This document shows positions 34,494-42,801 of a stretch of DNA of 64,000 bases, one piece after another; position 1 is the stretch's first letter; every line of letters starts with the position of its first letter. The notes beneath the pieces were generated by a model. It was not told the origin of the DNA. It worked only from the letters and a program-made list of their open reading frames with translations, and made no database searches. The stretch lies in NCBI GenBank assembly GCA_964291335.2, contig OZ219748.1, positions 496,001-560,000 on the forward strand, written 5' to 3'. The stretch comes from G964291335 sp964291335 (GTDB taxonomy: Bacteria > Chloroflexota > Dehalococcoidia > Lucifugimonadales > UBA3495). Made by a program: the position numbers and the translations under genes.

Positions 34494-37097
34494 CTACTTC
34501 AACTCTACCTGGGTAACTCCGTCGTTGGAACCACTATCAGCGCTGCCGGCGGCAGCTACCAGAGGATGTCCGTTCAGGTACTCCCGGACGGCGCGGCGGA
34601 GGGCGCCGGTGCCCCGTCCGTGGATTATGCGCAACCGGGGCGCGCCACTGAGCGCTGCCTGATTGAGCAGGGTTTCCACCTGGTCCAGGGCGGCCTCTAC
34701 CCTTTGCCCCCGTAAATCCAGGTCGGTTTTGACCTGGCGGGGGGACGGACGGCGGTAATAAACCCCGGCATCCCGAGTATGCCGGAAGCGGACGCCGACC
34801 GGTGCGCTTTCGGCGGCGTCGCCAGGGGTATGCGCCAACCGGCGCTCACCACCCCTTGCCCGGTCTGCCTCACTGCCCGGTTCCGATTCGGCGGGGCGCT
34901 CCAGTTGGTAAATCGGGATTCTGGCCCGCATAGTACCCAGCAGCACCTCCACCTGCCCGGCCTCGTCCGGCGGAGTGATTACTTCAACCGGACGGGAGAT
35001 GCCGCGAATATATACCCGGTCGCCGCTGGCAAGCCGTTGGGGCCAAGGGGTGCGCTTAACCTCGATAGGCTGCCACCGGGGTTGATCCAGGGTTTGCTGC
35101 GCTGCCAGCAGTTGTGCCTGCTGCTGGCGCAAAGCCGTCGCCGTTGCTTCCGCCGGCTTTTCCTCACTGGAAAGGTCGCCCGGGCGCAGCAGACGCCGGG
35201 TTGCCCGTTCCGTTTCAGCCAGTTCCAGGGCTCGCTCCGCCTGGCGCAGCTGCGCCAGCAGGCCGCTGATCTGGTTTTGCAGCTCCTGCCGAGCCTCCTC
35301 CACCATTGCCAGACGAGCCGCTTCCACCGTGGCCAGGCGTTCCTCCACCTCGGCCTGCTGTCGGCGCGCCTGGCCCAGAAGTTCCTCCGACTTCTGGCGC
35401 AGGGCTGCTACAGCAGCTCTTTCTTCCTGAAGCTCCTGCACCAGGTCGTCAGCAGCCCGCTGTTCCGGGGCAATCATCGACCGGGCAGCCTCAATTATTT
35501 CCGGGGACAGGCCCAGCCGGTCAGCGATGGTCAGGGCATAGCTGCGACCGGGCAGGCCCAGAGTAACCCGGTAAGTGGGGGCCAGGGTGCCCGGCTCCAG
35601 GTCAACACTGGCATTAACCATTCCCGGTTGTTCCTGCACGTAACGGGCGACGCCCCGATGGTGGGTAGTGGCGACGGTAAGCGTCTCTAACTGCCGAAAG
35701 CGCCCCAGAATAGCCTGGGCCAGCGCGGAACCCTCTTCGGGGTCGGTGCTGGCGCCCAGCTCGTCAATCAGCGCCAGAGAACGGGGAGTTGCCTGTTCCA
35801 GTATGGCCCGCAGGTTGTTGATGTGAGAGCTGAAGGTGGAAAGGGATTGCTCGATACTTTGCTGGTCGCCAATGTCCGGGTAGATGCCATCCAGCAAGGG
35901 AAAGTCAGCGGACTCAGCCGGCACGTGCAGGCCGGCGTGGGCCATTACTGCCAGCAGACCAATGGTTTTGAGCGCCACCGTTTTACCGCCGGCATTGGGG
36001 CCGGTGATGACCATAACGCCGTTTTCGCCCCCCAGCTCCAGGCTGATGGGAACCACTGGGCCAGAGAGCAGCGGGTGTCGCGCCCCGGTCAGGCGCAGCC
36101 GGCTGGCCGGCCTGGCGTCGGTTTCGGGGCCCTCAACAGCGGAGCGGGCGCTGCCCGGCTGCCCGGACAGGTCGGTCAAGGTGGGGGCCGTGGCCCGCAG
36201 GTCGGCAGAATAGCGCCCCTTGGCGATCGCCAAGTCCAGCCGGGCCAGCAAGTCCAGGGCCAGCTGCAAATCGGGGCCAGCATCGCCGGCCTGGGCGGAC
36301 AGCGACCGCAGTACCTTTTCTTCCTCGCGCTCTTCGGCCAGGCGGCTTTCCCGCCAGCGATTGCCGGTTTCGATGGCGGGCAGCGGCTCAATGAACACGG
36401 TAGCTCCGCTGTCGGAAACGTCATGGACAATGCCCGGCGCCTGAGATTTATGCTCGGCCTTGATGAGCAGAACCAGGCGGCCGTTTCGTTGAGTAATAAT
36501 CGGTTCCTGTACCAGGGCGCGGCGTTGGTATCGGCGCAGGCTGCGCTGCATTACCTCGTTGAGCTGTTGGTAGGCGGCGCGGGACTCTCGCCGCAATTGC
36601 CGCAGGCCCAGGCTGGCGTCGTCCAGAACCTCCCCGGCCGGGCTTATGGCAGAGCCGATGGCTCGGGCCAGTTGGCTTAAATCGGGCAGGTTCCGAGCCA
36701 GGCCGGCCAGCCGTGGCAAGTCGTCCCGCCGCTGTAAAGCGTGGCGATTATAATCGTTGGCCTCCGCCAGACTGCGAATCTGATGCAGTTCCTCGCCCCG
36801 CAGAGTTCCCCCCAGCATGGCCCGGTGCACCGGTTCTCGCAGGTCAATGCCAAGGCCAAACTCCAGGGAACCGCCCAGCTCCAGAAAGCGGCGGGCTTCT
36901 TCGGTTTCTTGTTGCCGGCTGCCGATTGCCAAACCGTCGGTCACCGGGGCAAGGTTCTGCGCCTGCTCCTGCCCCATAATCGTGCGAGTGTAGCCGGCCA
37001 GCCGCTGCTGTACCTGGTCGAACTCCAGCAGGCAAAGCGCCGCAGCAAAGCCGCCCAGCACGCTGCCGGAAGTATGGTCTTCGGGGTAGTTGTTCAA
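34494..37097 (-). CDS. mutS2: MutS2: ribosome-collision and recombination ATPase with Smr domain
   Basis: 867 residues, a little longer than typical (about 780). MutS2 is a MutS paralogue without the mismatch-recognition domain; in Bacillus subtilis it splits collided ribosomes, and in other species it limits recombination. The core has Walker A GPNAGGKT, the ALIDELGASTDPEEGSALA Walker B region, and a long coiled coil (about 540-680). The C-terminal Smr domain has DLRGQRVEAALDQVETLL and IIHGRGTGALRRAVREYL. Start TTG 37097 or GTG 37061. The gene upstream is a peptidyl-tRNA hydrolase-like protein. Confidence 0.92.
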   Translation of the reverse strand: MNNYPEDHTSGSVLGGFAAALCLLEFDQVQQRLAGYTRTIMGQEQAQNLAPVTDGLAIGSRQQETEEARRFLELGGSLEFGLGIDLREPVHRAMLGGTLRGEELHQIRSLAEANDYNRHALQRRDDLPRLAGLARNLPDLSQLARAIGSAISPAGEVLDDASLGLRQLRRESRAAYQQLNEVMQRSLRRYQRRALVQEPIITQRNGRLVLLIKAEHKSQAPGIVHDVSDSGATVFIEPLPAIETGNRWRESRLAEEREEEKVLRSLSAQAGDAGPDLQLALDLLARLDLAIAKGRYSADLRATAPTLTDLSGQPGSARSAVEGPETDARPASRLRLTGARHPLLSGPVVPISLELGGENGVMVITGPNAGGKTVALKTIGLLAVMAHAGLHVPAESADFPLLDGIYPDIGDQQSIEQSLSTFSSHINNLRAILEQATPRSLALIDELGASTDPEEGSALAQAILGRFRQLETLTVATTHHRGVARYVQEQPGMVNASVDLEPGTLAPTYRVTLGLPGRSYALTIADRLGLSPEIIEAARSMIAPEQRAADDLVQELQEERAAVAALRQKSEELLGQARRQQAEVEERLATVEAARLAMVEEARQELQNQISGLLAQLRQAERALELAETERATRRLLRPGDLSSEEKPAEATATALRQQQAQLLAAQQTLDQPRWQPIEVKRTPWPQRLASGDRVYIRGISRPVEVITPPDEAGQVEVLLGTMRARIPIYQLERPAESEPGSEADRARGGERRLAHTPGDAAESAPVGVRFRHTRDAGVYYRRPSPRQVKTDLDLRGQRVEAALDQVETLLNQAALSGAPRLRIIHGRGTGALRRAVREYLNGHPLVAAAGSADSGSNDGVTQVELK

Positions 37098-37185
37098 GTT
37101 ATACGCCTGTTTAACAGTTTAGGACGTCTTCCGGAAATCCCGTTGGGTCATTCCGGCCATCCGGCTCTTGCCCGCCCGCCGGACG

Positions 37186-38019
37186 TTACAGAAGCCACAC
37201 CCTACTCTCGCGCAGCATTCCAGCAACCCGGGGAAGAGTGTCCGCCCTGGGGTCGCGAATGTTCAACCGGCGGCCCAGAATCTTGCCTCTTTGCTGCTGC
37301 AAGTAGGGGCATACTTTCATAAATCCGTTGAGGGTCAGTTTGTCGCCCCCCAGCAGAATGTAATCCAGCGCCTCTTCGTAAGGCATAAACCGGTTCTTCA
37401 CCACTCCGCAAGCTTCATCAAAGAGCTTTCGGGCCTGCCCTTCGCGAATGCGCTGGAACCGCAACTGAGAGGTGCCGCCGGCATGGTGTTTACCCTTAAC
37501 GTAGCGGGTATCCGTCCTGGTAGTCAACGGCTCCTGCCCGCGGAACACGGCGACCAGGTAGCGGCCCAGGCGCAGCAGAACCACGCCCACCGTGTATTCG
37601 GCGGTCAGCAGCTGCCACAGGGGGCCATCGTCCCAGCCGGGCAGTTGCCGGTATTCCCTTACCGGAAAGGGCGGGGCGATGACCACCCCCCGGCGGCCTT
37701 GCCGCAGGACTGCCAGACCGGTATCCGAGGCAAGCATTGCCTCCCCGGCGGTCCCCTCCCCGGCTGGCGCAATAAACCGCCGCCACTCCTGTAATACCGG
37801 GTCTTTGGCTGCGGGCAGGTTGGCCAGAAGGGCCGGGGTCAGATACAGCGACCCCGGGTCAGGCAAAACGCCTTTCGCCGGGTCGTGGCGCTTATCCCGG
37901 TCAGAAGCCCGGCAGGCGTCCAGGAACCGCGCCAGGTCCCGGGGAGCCATGAATTGACCCGGGCTTGCAGCGGCGAGGAAACCGGCTGCGGCAGCGGGGT
38001 TTTCGCGGGCGGCAAACAT
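37186..38019 (-). CDS. acVLRF1/Vms1-like peptidyl-tRNA hydrolase (release-factor-like)
   Basis: 277 residues from ATG 38019. The central part matches the Vms1/acVLRF1 release-factor-like fold: VAVFRGQEPLTTRTDTRYVKG, then the loop GGTSQ (Gly181 to Gln185) in AGGTSQLRFQRIR, which stands in for the GGQ loop of eRF1. The helix REGQARKLFDEA and the strand YILLGGDKLTL follow, as in the family. Vms1/ANKZF1 and bacterial VLRF proteins release nascent chains from split large subunits by cleaving peptidyl-tRNA. It lies 88 bp before mutS2 on the same strand. The first 90 residues are not clearly related to anything known. Confidence 0.75.
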   Translation of the reverse strand: MFAARENPAAAAGFLAAASPGQFMAPRDLARFLDACRASDRDKRHDPAKGVLPDPGSLYLTPALLANLPAAKDPVLQEWRRFIAPAGEGTAGEAMLASDTGLAVLRQGRRGVVIAPPFPVREYRQLPGWDDGPLWQLLTAEYTVGVVLLRLGRYLVAVFRGQEPLTTRTDTRYVKGKHHAGGTSQLRFQRIREGQARKLFDEACGVVKNRFMPYEEALDYILLGGDKLTLNGFMKVCPYLQQQRGKILGRRLNIRDPRADTLPRVAGMLRESRVWLL

Positions 38020-38143
38020 AACTGATCAGATTGTAGCATAGCGAGCGTCAGCCCGGCGGCGCCAAGCCAGCGTATCGAGCCCGGTTTGACATTGACCGCT
38101 AACCTTCCTAGACTATTGCAACTTGCCCACCAGCGGGGGCGTC

Positions 38144-39679
38144 ATGGAAGTCTTGCAAATTGTCCTGAATCGGCTGAACATCATCGCCGCCTTTCGCGAG
38201 TTGGGCGGCAGCCGTCAGCGGGTGGAAACCCTACTGGCCCTGGCTGCCTCGCAGCTGTTGGTACAGCTTACTTTTCTGCCGGTTACCCTGGCCACCCCCT
38301 CAGTAGCCGAGTATTTCAATGTTGACGTGGACGATGCGGCGTGGACGGTGATTATCCGGCTGCTGATGCTGGGCAGCACGGTTTTTCTTACCTCCCGGCT
38401 GGGCGAGAGATTTGGCCATATCCGGGTGTTCTTCGTTGGCATTTGCGTCCTTACCGGCGCCAACTTGCTGGCCACTACCGCCCAGACCTTATGGCAGCTG
38501 ATTCTCTGGTGCGGCGTGGGCGGTTTTGGCGGCGCCCTGATAATTTCCAATTCCAATGCCATTATTGCCCTGGGTTTTCAGCCCGATGAACGGGGCCGGG
38601 CCTTTGCAGTGCCGGTTACCGCATCCCGCTTCGGCACTCTGCTGGGCCTGCTCCTCTTCGGTCTTTTCCTGGAATATATAAACTGGCGCCTGGTTTACCT
38701 GTCGGCCCTGCTGGTAGGAGTAGCCGCCATCTGGTACGCCCTGCCGGCGCTGAAGTACCATCGCGAGCAGTGGGCCCAGAACGGCGGCCAGGCGCCCGCA
38801 GTTAAAATTGACTATGTGGCGGCGGCAGTGCTGATGGCAGTGCTGGGAACCTTCATCCTTTCCGGCTCGCACCTGCATGACGGGGCCGAGTCCTTTACCT
38901 CGCCGGACGCCTTGAGTTACCACATCCCGATGCATGTTCTGAGCCTGGCTCTGGCCGGCCTCTTCCTGGTGCTGCAATTCCGCAGCGCCGAGCCATTCCT
39001 GGATTTCCGATACTTCAAGCGCAAGTATTTTTCCATGGCGCTGTTCAGCAACACCACCTGCCACTTGTCTATGCTTACCATATTCACCCTGGTGCCTATA
39101 CTGGTAGAGGATGGCTTGGGCTACAGTCCCCTGGTGGTTACGCTGGTTCTGCTGCCCCACCAGAGCTTTGGCCTGTGGCTGCCCGGCATCGCCGGTTACA
39201 TATATGACCGCTATAACCCCCGCTGGATGGGGCCGCTGTCCCTGTTCCTGATTGCCTCCGGCGTTGGTTTGATGGGCCTGTTCGCTGCCCATACGCCTAT
39301 CTGGGGTCTGCCGCTGTTGCTGCTGCCGGCCTCGGTCGGGACGGCCCTTTTTATATCTCCCTATAACGCAGTGGTGATGAACACGCTGCCGGACAACCGC
39401 AGCTTTGCGTCGGGTATGCTGGAAACAACCCGGCAAATGGGCCACACTGTAGGCAGCACCATCGGCGCTACCGTGTTGGGGTTGAGTTTGCCGGCAACCG
39501 CCGAATTTCTAACCACCGCCGAGGCTGCTCCTTACTACCAGCAGGGTTTCCGGATTGCCTCGCTGACTGTGGTATGGATTATAGTGGTTGGCGGAGTGGT
39601 AGCCATTTTCCAGCGAGCGCCGTCGGTCTGGCGCGCGGCCAAAGCGCAGCCCTCGCCCCAGCCAGGGGGAGATGACTGA
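38144..39679 (+). CDS. MFS transporter, DHA2 (14-helix) family
   Basis: 511 residues from ATG 38144 after a GGGGGC; an in-frame TTG at 38123 is possible. The drug:proton antiporter-2 family has 14 helices; the count here is about 13-14. Typical features are the early VDVDDAAWTVIIRLLMLGST, the ERFGHIRVFFVG loop and FNMP-like motifs late in the protein. Substrate unknown (drugs, detergents or metabolites). Divergent from the acVLRF1-like gene, 125 bp apart. The enoyl-CoA hydratase follows after 58 bp. Confidence 0.82.
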   Translation: MEVLQIVLNRLNIIAAFRELGGSRQRVETLLALAASQLLVQLTFLPVTLATPSVAEYFNVDVDDAAWTVIIRLLMLGSTVFLTSRLGERFGHIRVFFVGICVLTGANLLATTAQTLWQLILWCGVGGFGGALIISNSNAIIALGFQPDERGRAFAVPVTASRFGTLLGLLLFGLFLEYINWRLVYLSALLVGVAAIWYALPALKYHREQWAQNGGQAPAVKIDYVAAAVLMAVLGTFILSGSHLHDGAESFTSPDALSYHIPMHVLSLALAGLFLVLQFRSAEPFLDFRYFKRKYFSMALFSNTTCHLSMLTIFTLVPILVEDGLGYSPLVVTLVLLPHQSFGLWLPGIAGYIYDRYNPRWMGPLSLFLIASGVGLMGLFAAHTPIWGLPLLLLPASVGTALFISPYNAVVMNTLPDNRSFASGMLETTRQMGHTVGSTIGATVLGLSLPATAEFLTTAEAAPYYQQGFRIASLTVVWIIVVGGVVAIFQRAPSVWRAAKAQPSPQPGGDD

Positions 39680-39737
39680 CGGCCCAGGTCGGTCTGCCGC
39701 AGTCCTTTCAGTTTATTCCCAGCATCAGGGAGAGGCG

Positions 39738-40541
39738 ATGACTGCCCGTTGCATTGAAGTTGTCCGTAAAGATACGTTGGCCGTTATTACCCTGAACCGC
39801 CCCGAGGCCCGCAACGCCCTTTCGGCGGATATGGTGGCCGACCTGGGCCGGGCGTTGGCCGATTGTCGCCGGCCGGAGATTCGGGCAGTTCTGCTGACTG
39901 GCGCCGGGGGCGCTTTTTGTGCCGGCGCCGACGTGAAGGAGTTTAATGACTGCCTGGAACAGAAAGGGCCGGAGGCGTTATCTCGCCACTTGCATGCACT
40001 GGCGGATACGCTGCACCGGGAAGTGGTTATCCCAATTCGCCGACTGGCCAAGCCGGTGGTAGCCGCCGTCAATGGGATAGCTGCCGGCGCCGGGTTCAGC
40101 CTGGCCCTGGCCGGCGACTTGCGGGTAGCTTCTGCCGATGCGCGGTTCATCATGGCTTACGCCGGCATTGGCTGCACCGCTGACGGTGGTTCCACTTACC
40201 TGCTGCCGCGCCTGGTGGGCGCCGGCAAGGCAATGGAGATTTACCTGGCCAGTCAACCTATAGGCGCCGAGTACGCCCGGGAATCAGGGCTGGTAAATCA
40301 GGTGTATCCGGCAGAGAACTTCGACCGCCATGCCCTTGAGACAGCAACACGCCTGTCTCAAGGGCCGACCATCGCTTACGGCCGGGTCAAAGCCTTGTTC
40401 AACGACTCCTGGAACTCCGGTCTGGAGCAGCAACTGGCGGCGGAAACCGAGGCCATTGCCCAGATCGCAGCCACTGCCGATTTTCAGGAAGGGGTAAGGG
40501 CCTTCACGCAAAAGCGTCCCCCCTGGTTCCAGGGCCGCTGA
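39738..40541 (+). CDS. Enoyl-CoA hydratase/isomerase family protein
   Basis: 267 residues from ATG 39738 with CAGGGAGAGG upstream; the frame reaching back to 39672 overlaps the MFS gene. The crotonase fold has the oxyanion-hole motifs ALSADMVADL and GAFCAGADVKEF, and VAAVNGIAAGAGFSLALAGDLR with the GAGF glycines. The usual catalytic Glu pair (positions matching 144 and 164 of rat hydratase) reads GIGCTADGGSTYLLPRLVG, where the first Glu is an Asp-like site and the second absent, as in isomerases or PaaG-type members. Substrate unknown; probably fatty-acid or aromatic-CoA degradation. Confidence 0.85.
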   Translation: MTARCIEVVRKDTLAVITLNRPEARNALSADMVADLGRALADCRRPEIRAVLLTGAGGAFCAGADVKEFNDCLEQKGPEALSRHLHALADTLHREVVIPIRRLAKPVVAAVNGIAAGAGFSLALAGDLRVASADARFIMAYAGIGCTADGGSTYLLPRLVGAGKAMEIYLASQPIGAEYARESGLVNQVYPAENFDRHALETATRLSQGPTIAYGRVKALFNDSWNSGLEQQLAAETEAIAQIAATADFQEGVRAFTQKRPPWFQGR

Positions 40542-40614
40542 GCTTGCTATAACCGGCCCCAGGCAACGGCTTGCGTTCGTCCTGTCGTGGGCCGGGAAGG
40601 GCCTAAGCTTGCCC

Positions 40615-42192
40615 TTAAAATACCTCCTCCATATACTCGCCGATTTCCTCCAGCCGGAAGTTGGCGACGGCCACTTCCGGGGCCCAGGTAACCTGGTCCG
40701 AAGACCAGCGTACCGTACCTACCCGGTTGTCGCCGATACCGATAATATTATTAATCACTTCCAGGATATTGCCGTTCATCCGCAGGGTGTTGGGCTTTAG
40801 CGGCCCGGCCAGCCGACCGTTCTCAATCAGGTAGGAATCGCCCACTATGGTGCCGCTGAAATCGCCGGAGGTGAAACCGTTAACCGGGTAGGTGTACCAG
40901 ATGCGGCCAATGTAAATACCATTGCCTACCTGTTGCAGCAACTCCTCAAGGCTATGTTCTGTGCTTCCTTGCACTATCAGGTTGGTGGGTACGATACCCG
41001 GATAAGCGTTGAAGTCGCGGCCACCGCCATTGCCGGCCCGGAAGCCATTGCGGGGAATTAAGGCCGACGCTGCCGAAGCCGGGTCAACGCCCAGCTTTTC
41101 CCTGCCCCGGGGATCTTTCAGAATGCGCTGGTAGTTGTAATAATCCGCCAGCAGACCTACCAGCACGCCCTCCTTAATCAGGTTAGTTCTGCCGGTGGGC
41201 AGCCCCTCGTCGGTAATAGCTTTGGAACCGGCGAAACCGGGCAGAGCGCCATCGTCATAAATATTAAGGGCGTCATTGGCCACCGGTTGACCCAGTTTAC
41301 CCATAAGCAGAGCGGCGTCGGCGTAGAAGGCATCCAGCTGCAACCCTGGCAGCAGTATCCACTCCAGCAGTTCCGCCACTGGCTGCGGCCCCAGCAATAC
41401 TCGGTAGCTGCCGCCAGGAACCCGCTGCCCGTCAATGGCGGATACCGCTCGCCGGGCGGCGTCGGCGGCGGCGTCCCCGGTAAAATCCGCCAGATGGCTG
41501 TTGACTGACCAGCCGCTGCCCTTGGCGTTTCCCGCCTCCACCATCGCCGTGGCAAAGGACATAACCAGGGTGGACTCGTCGGTCTGAGGCCGGGGCATTC
41601 GAGTCGATGCGAGCGCCACCCGCTCCTGCAGCAATACCAGATCCCCGCCCAGAATCAAGCCCAGATCGCCCCGGGAAGAAGCCCCGGTTGCGCTATCGGC
41701 ACGAGCCAGTACCGCTGTCAGGTCTTCCGAGGACTGAAACACTTCCAATGCCTGCTCCAGCATATGCCAGCCACAGGACAAGAGGCGGCCATTGCTCAAG
41801 CGGGCCAGAGCCGGATCGTGGTAGCGGGTCAGGGTGGGTTTTTCCGGGGCCGGCGGGGGGAAACTGACAAACTCCGGGTCCAGAACAGCGCTACGACGCG
41901 CCCGGTCCAATGCTTGCGCCGCCCCGGTCAAAGACAAGTCGCTGACTTCGCTGCCCATGCCGGTCTTCAGCCCTTCGGCAGTGTGGAAGGCAGCCCGGAC
42001 GCTAAGTCCGTAAGATTCCACTGACTTGGGTTCTTCGACCCCGTTGCTGGGTATATGCGAGGTGTAGTTGAGCCGCAAGGTCTGGTTGGCGTTGGCCGCA
42101 GCGAAGACTTCTACTTCCGCCACGCCCGGCTGTTCGGCAAGGTAAGCCAGGGCTTCCCCGACTGCGGCCCGTAGGGCGCCAATAGAGAGCAT
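40615..42192 (-). CDS. TldE/PmbA-type subunit of the TldD-TldE metalloprotease
   Basis: 525 residues. TldD and TldE form a heterodimeric protease that degrades unfolded proteins and matures small peptides such as microcin B17. TldE lacks the HExxxH zinc site, and none is seen here, while the family motifs VLLGPQPVAELLEWI and AGNGGGRDFNAYPGI near the C-terminus are present. Its ATG is 8 bp downstream of the CBS-domain gene stop. The catalytic partner tldD is two genes upstream (42802). Confidence 0.87.
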   Translation of the reverse strand: MLSIGALRAAVGEALAYLAEQPGVAEVEVFAAANANQTLRLNYTSHIPSNGVEEPKSVESYGLSVRAAFHTAEGLKTGMGSEVSDLSLTGAAQALDRARRSAVLDPEFVSFPPPAPEKPTLTRYHDPALARLSNGRLLSCGWHMLEQALEVFQSSEDLTAVLARADSATGASSRGDLGLILGGDLVLLQERVALASTRMPRPQTDESTLVMSFATAMVEAGNAKGSGWSVNSHLADFTGDAAADAARRAVSAIDGQRVPGGSYRVLLGPQPVAELLEWILLPGLQLDAFYADAALLMGKLGQPVANDALNIYDDGALPGFAGSKAITDEGLPTGRTNLIKEGVLVGLLADYYNYQRILKDPRGREKLGVDPASAASALIPRNGFRAGNGGGRDFNAYPGIVPTNLIVQGSTEHSLEELLQQVGNGIYIGRIWYTYPVNGFTSGDFSGTIVGDSYLIENGRLAGPLKPNTLRMNGNILEVINNIIGIGDNRVGTVRWSSDQVTWAPEVAVANFRLEEIGEYMEEVF

Positions 42193-42199
42193 TGCCGGG

Positions 42200-42643
42200 T
42201 CACTCGCCGGCGATAAGTTTAAGAAAGTCGTGGCGGGTTATGATACCCACCAATTGACCGTCTTCAATAACCGGCAGCCGGTGTATGTTCCTGGTTAGCA
42301 TAATCTCGGTAACCTTGTCCAGGGGAGTATCGGGCGATACGGTAAAAACCCGCCGGCGCATAACATCCCGAATTCGCTTGCTGTTGACCTTCAGGGAGAC
42401 CGCTTCCACGTGGCGCGGCGTGGTAGTAGCTCCCAGCAGGCTGAAAACGTTGTCCGCTATAGGACGGAATCTGGGGTGCATTCCAAAGTCGGCGTGGGTC
42501 AGGATGCCGACCAGGTTGCCATGTTCATCGACTACCGGCAGGGCGCTGACACCGGCGTCCAGCATTAGCCGGGCTGCCTCGCCAACGGTTGCGTCCGGCT
42601 TAACCGTAACTACCGGAAAGCTCATCAAGTCTCTTGCTTCCAT
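42200..42643 (-). CDS. CBS-pair protein
   Basis: 147 residues: two CBS domains and nothing else. The first spans about 1-70 (MSFPVVTVKPDATVGEAARLM then ALPVVDEHGNLVGILTHAD), the second about 90-147 (MRRRVFTVSPDTPLDKVTEI then RLPVIEDGQLVGIITRHDFL). CBS pairs bind adenosine nucleotides and regulate a partner. It is sandwiched between tldE and tldD on the same strand, so it could sense energy state for the protease, but the link is only by position. Confidence 0.85.
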   Translation of the reverse strand: MEARDLMSFPVVTVKPDATVGEAARLMLDAGVSALPVVDEHGNLVGILTHADFGMHPRFRPIADNVFSLLGATTTPRHVEAVSLKVNSKRIRDVMRRRVFTVSPDTPLDKVTEIMLTRNIHRLPVIEDGQLVGIITRHDFLKLIAGE

Positions 42644-42801
42644 AATGATCCAGTCCCGGGAAATTCAAATTCGCGCAACACTTGGTTGCAAGAATATTAG
42701 CATAAAGGCCAACCCTGTGCCTTCCGGAGTAACTGAAACTGCGTTACCCAGAGTCTTGCGTCAACCTGCCAGGCCGGTCGGGAGTGAGCTTAACACTCTG
42801 G

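Noticed and set aside
35823..36680. 285-codon plus-strand frame opposite mutS2
   Set aside because: Gly/Gln/Arg-rich shadow.
38489..39445. 318-codon minus-strand frame opposite the DHA2 MFS gene
   Set aside because: Gln/Gly/His-rich shadow; no start signal or motif.
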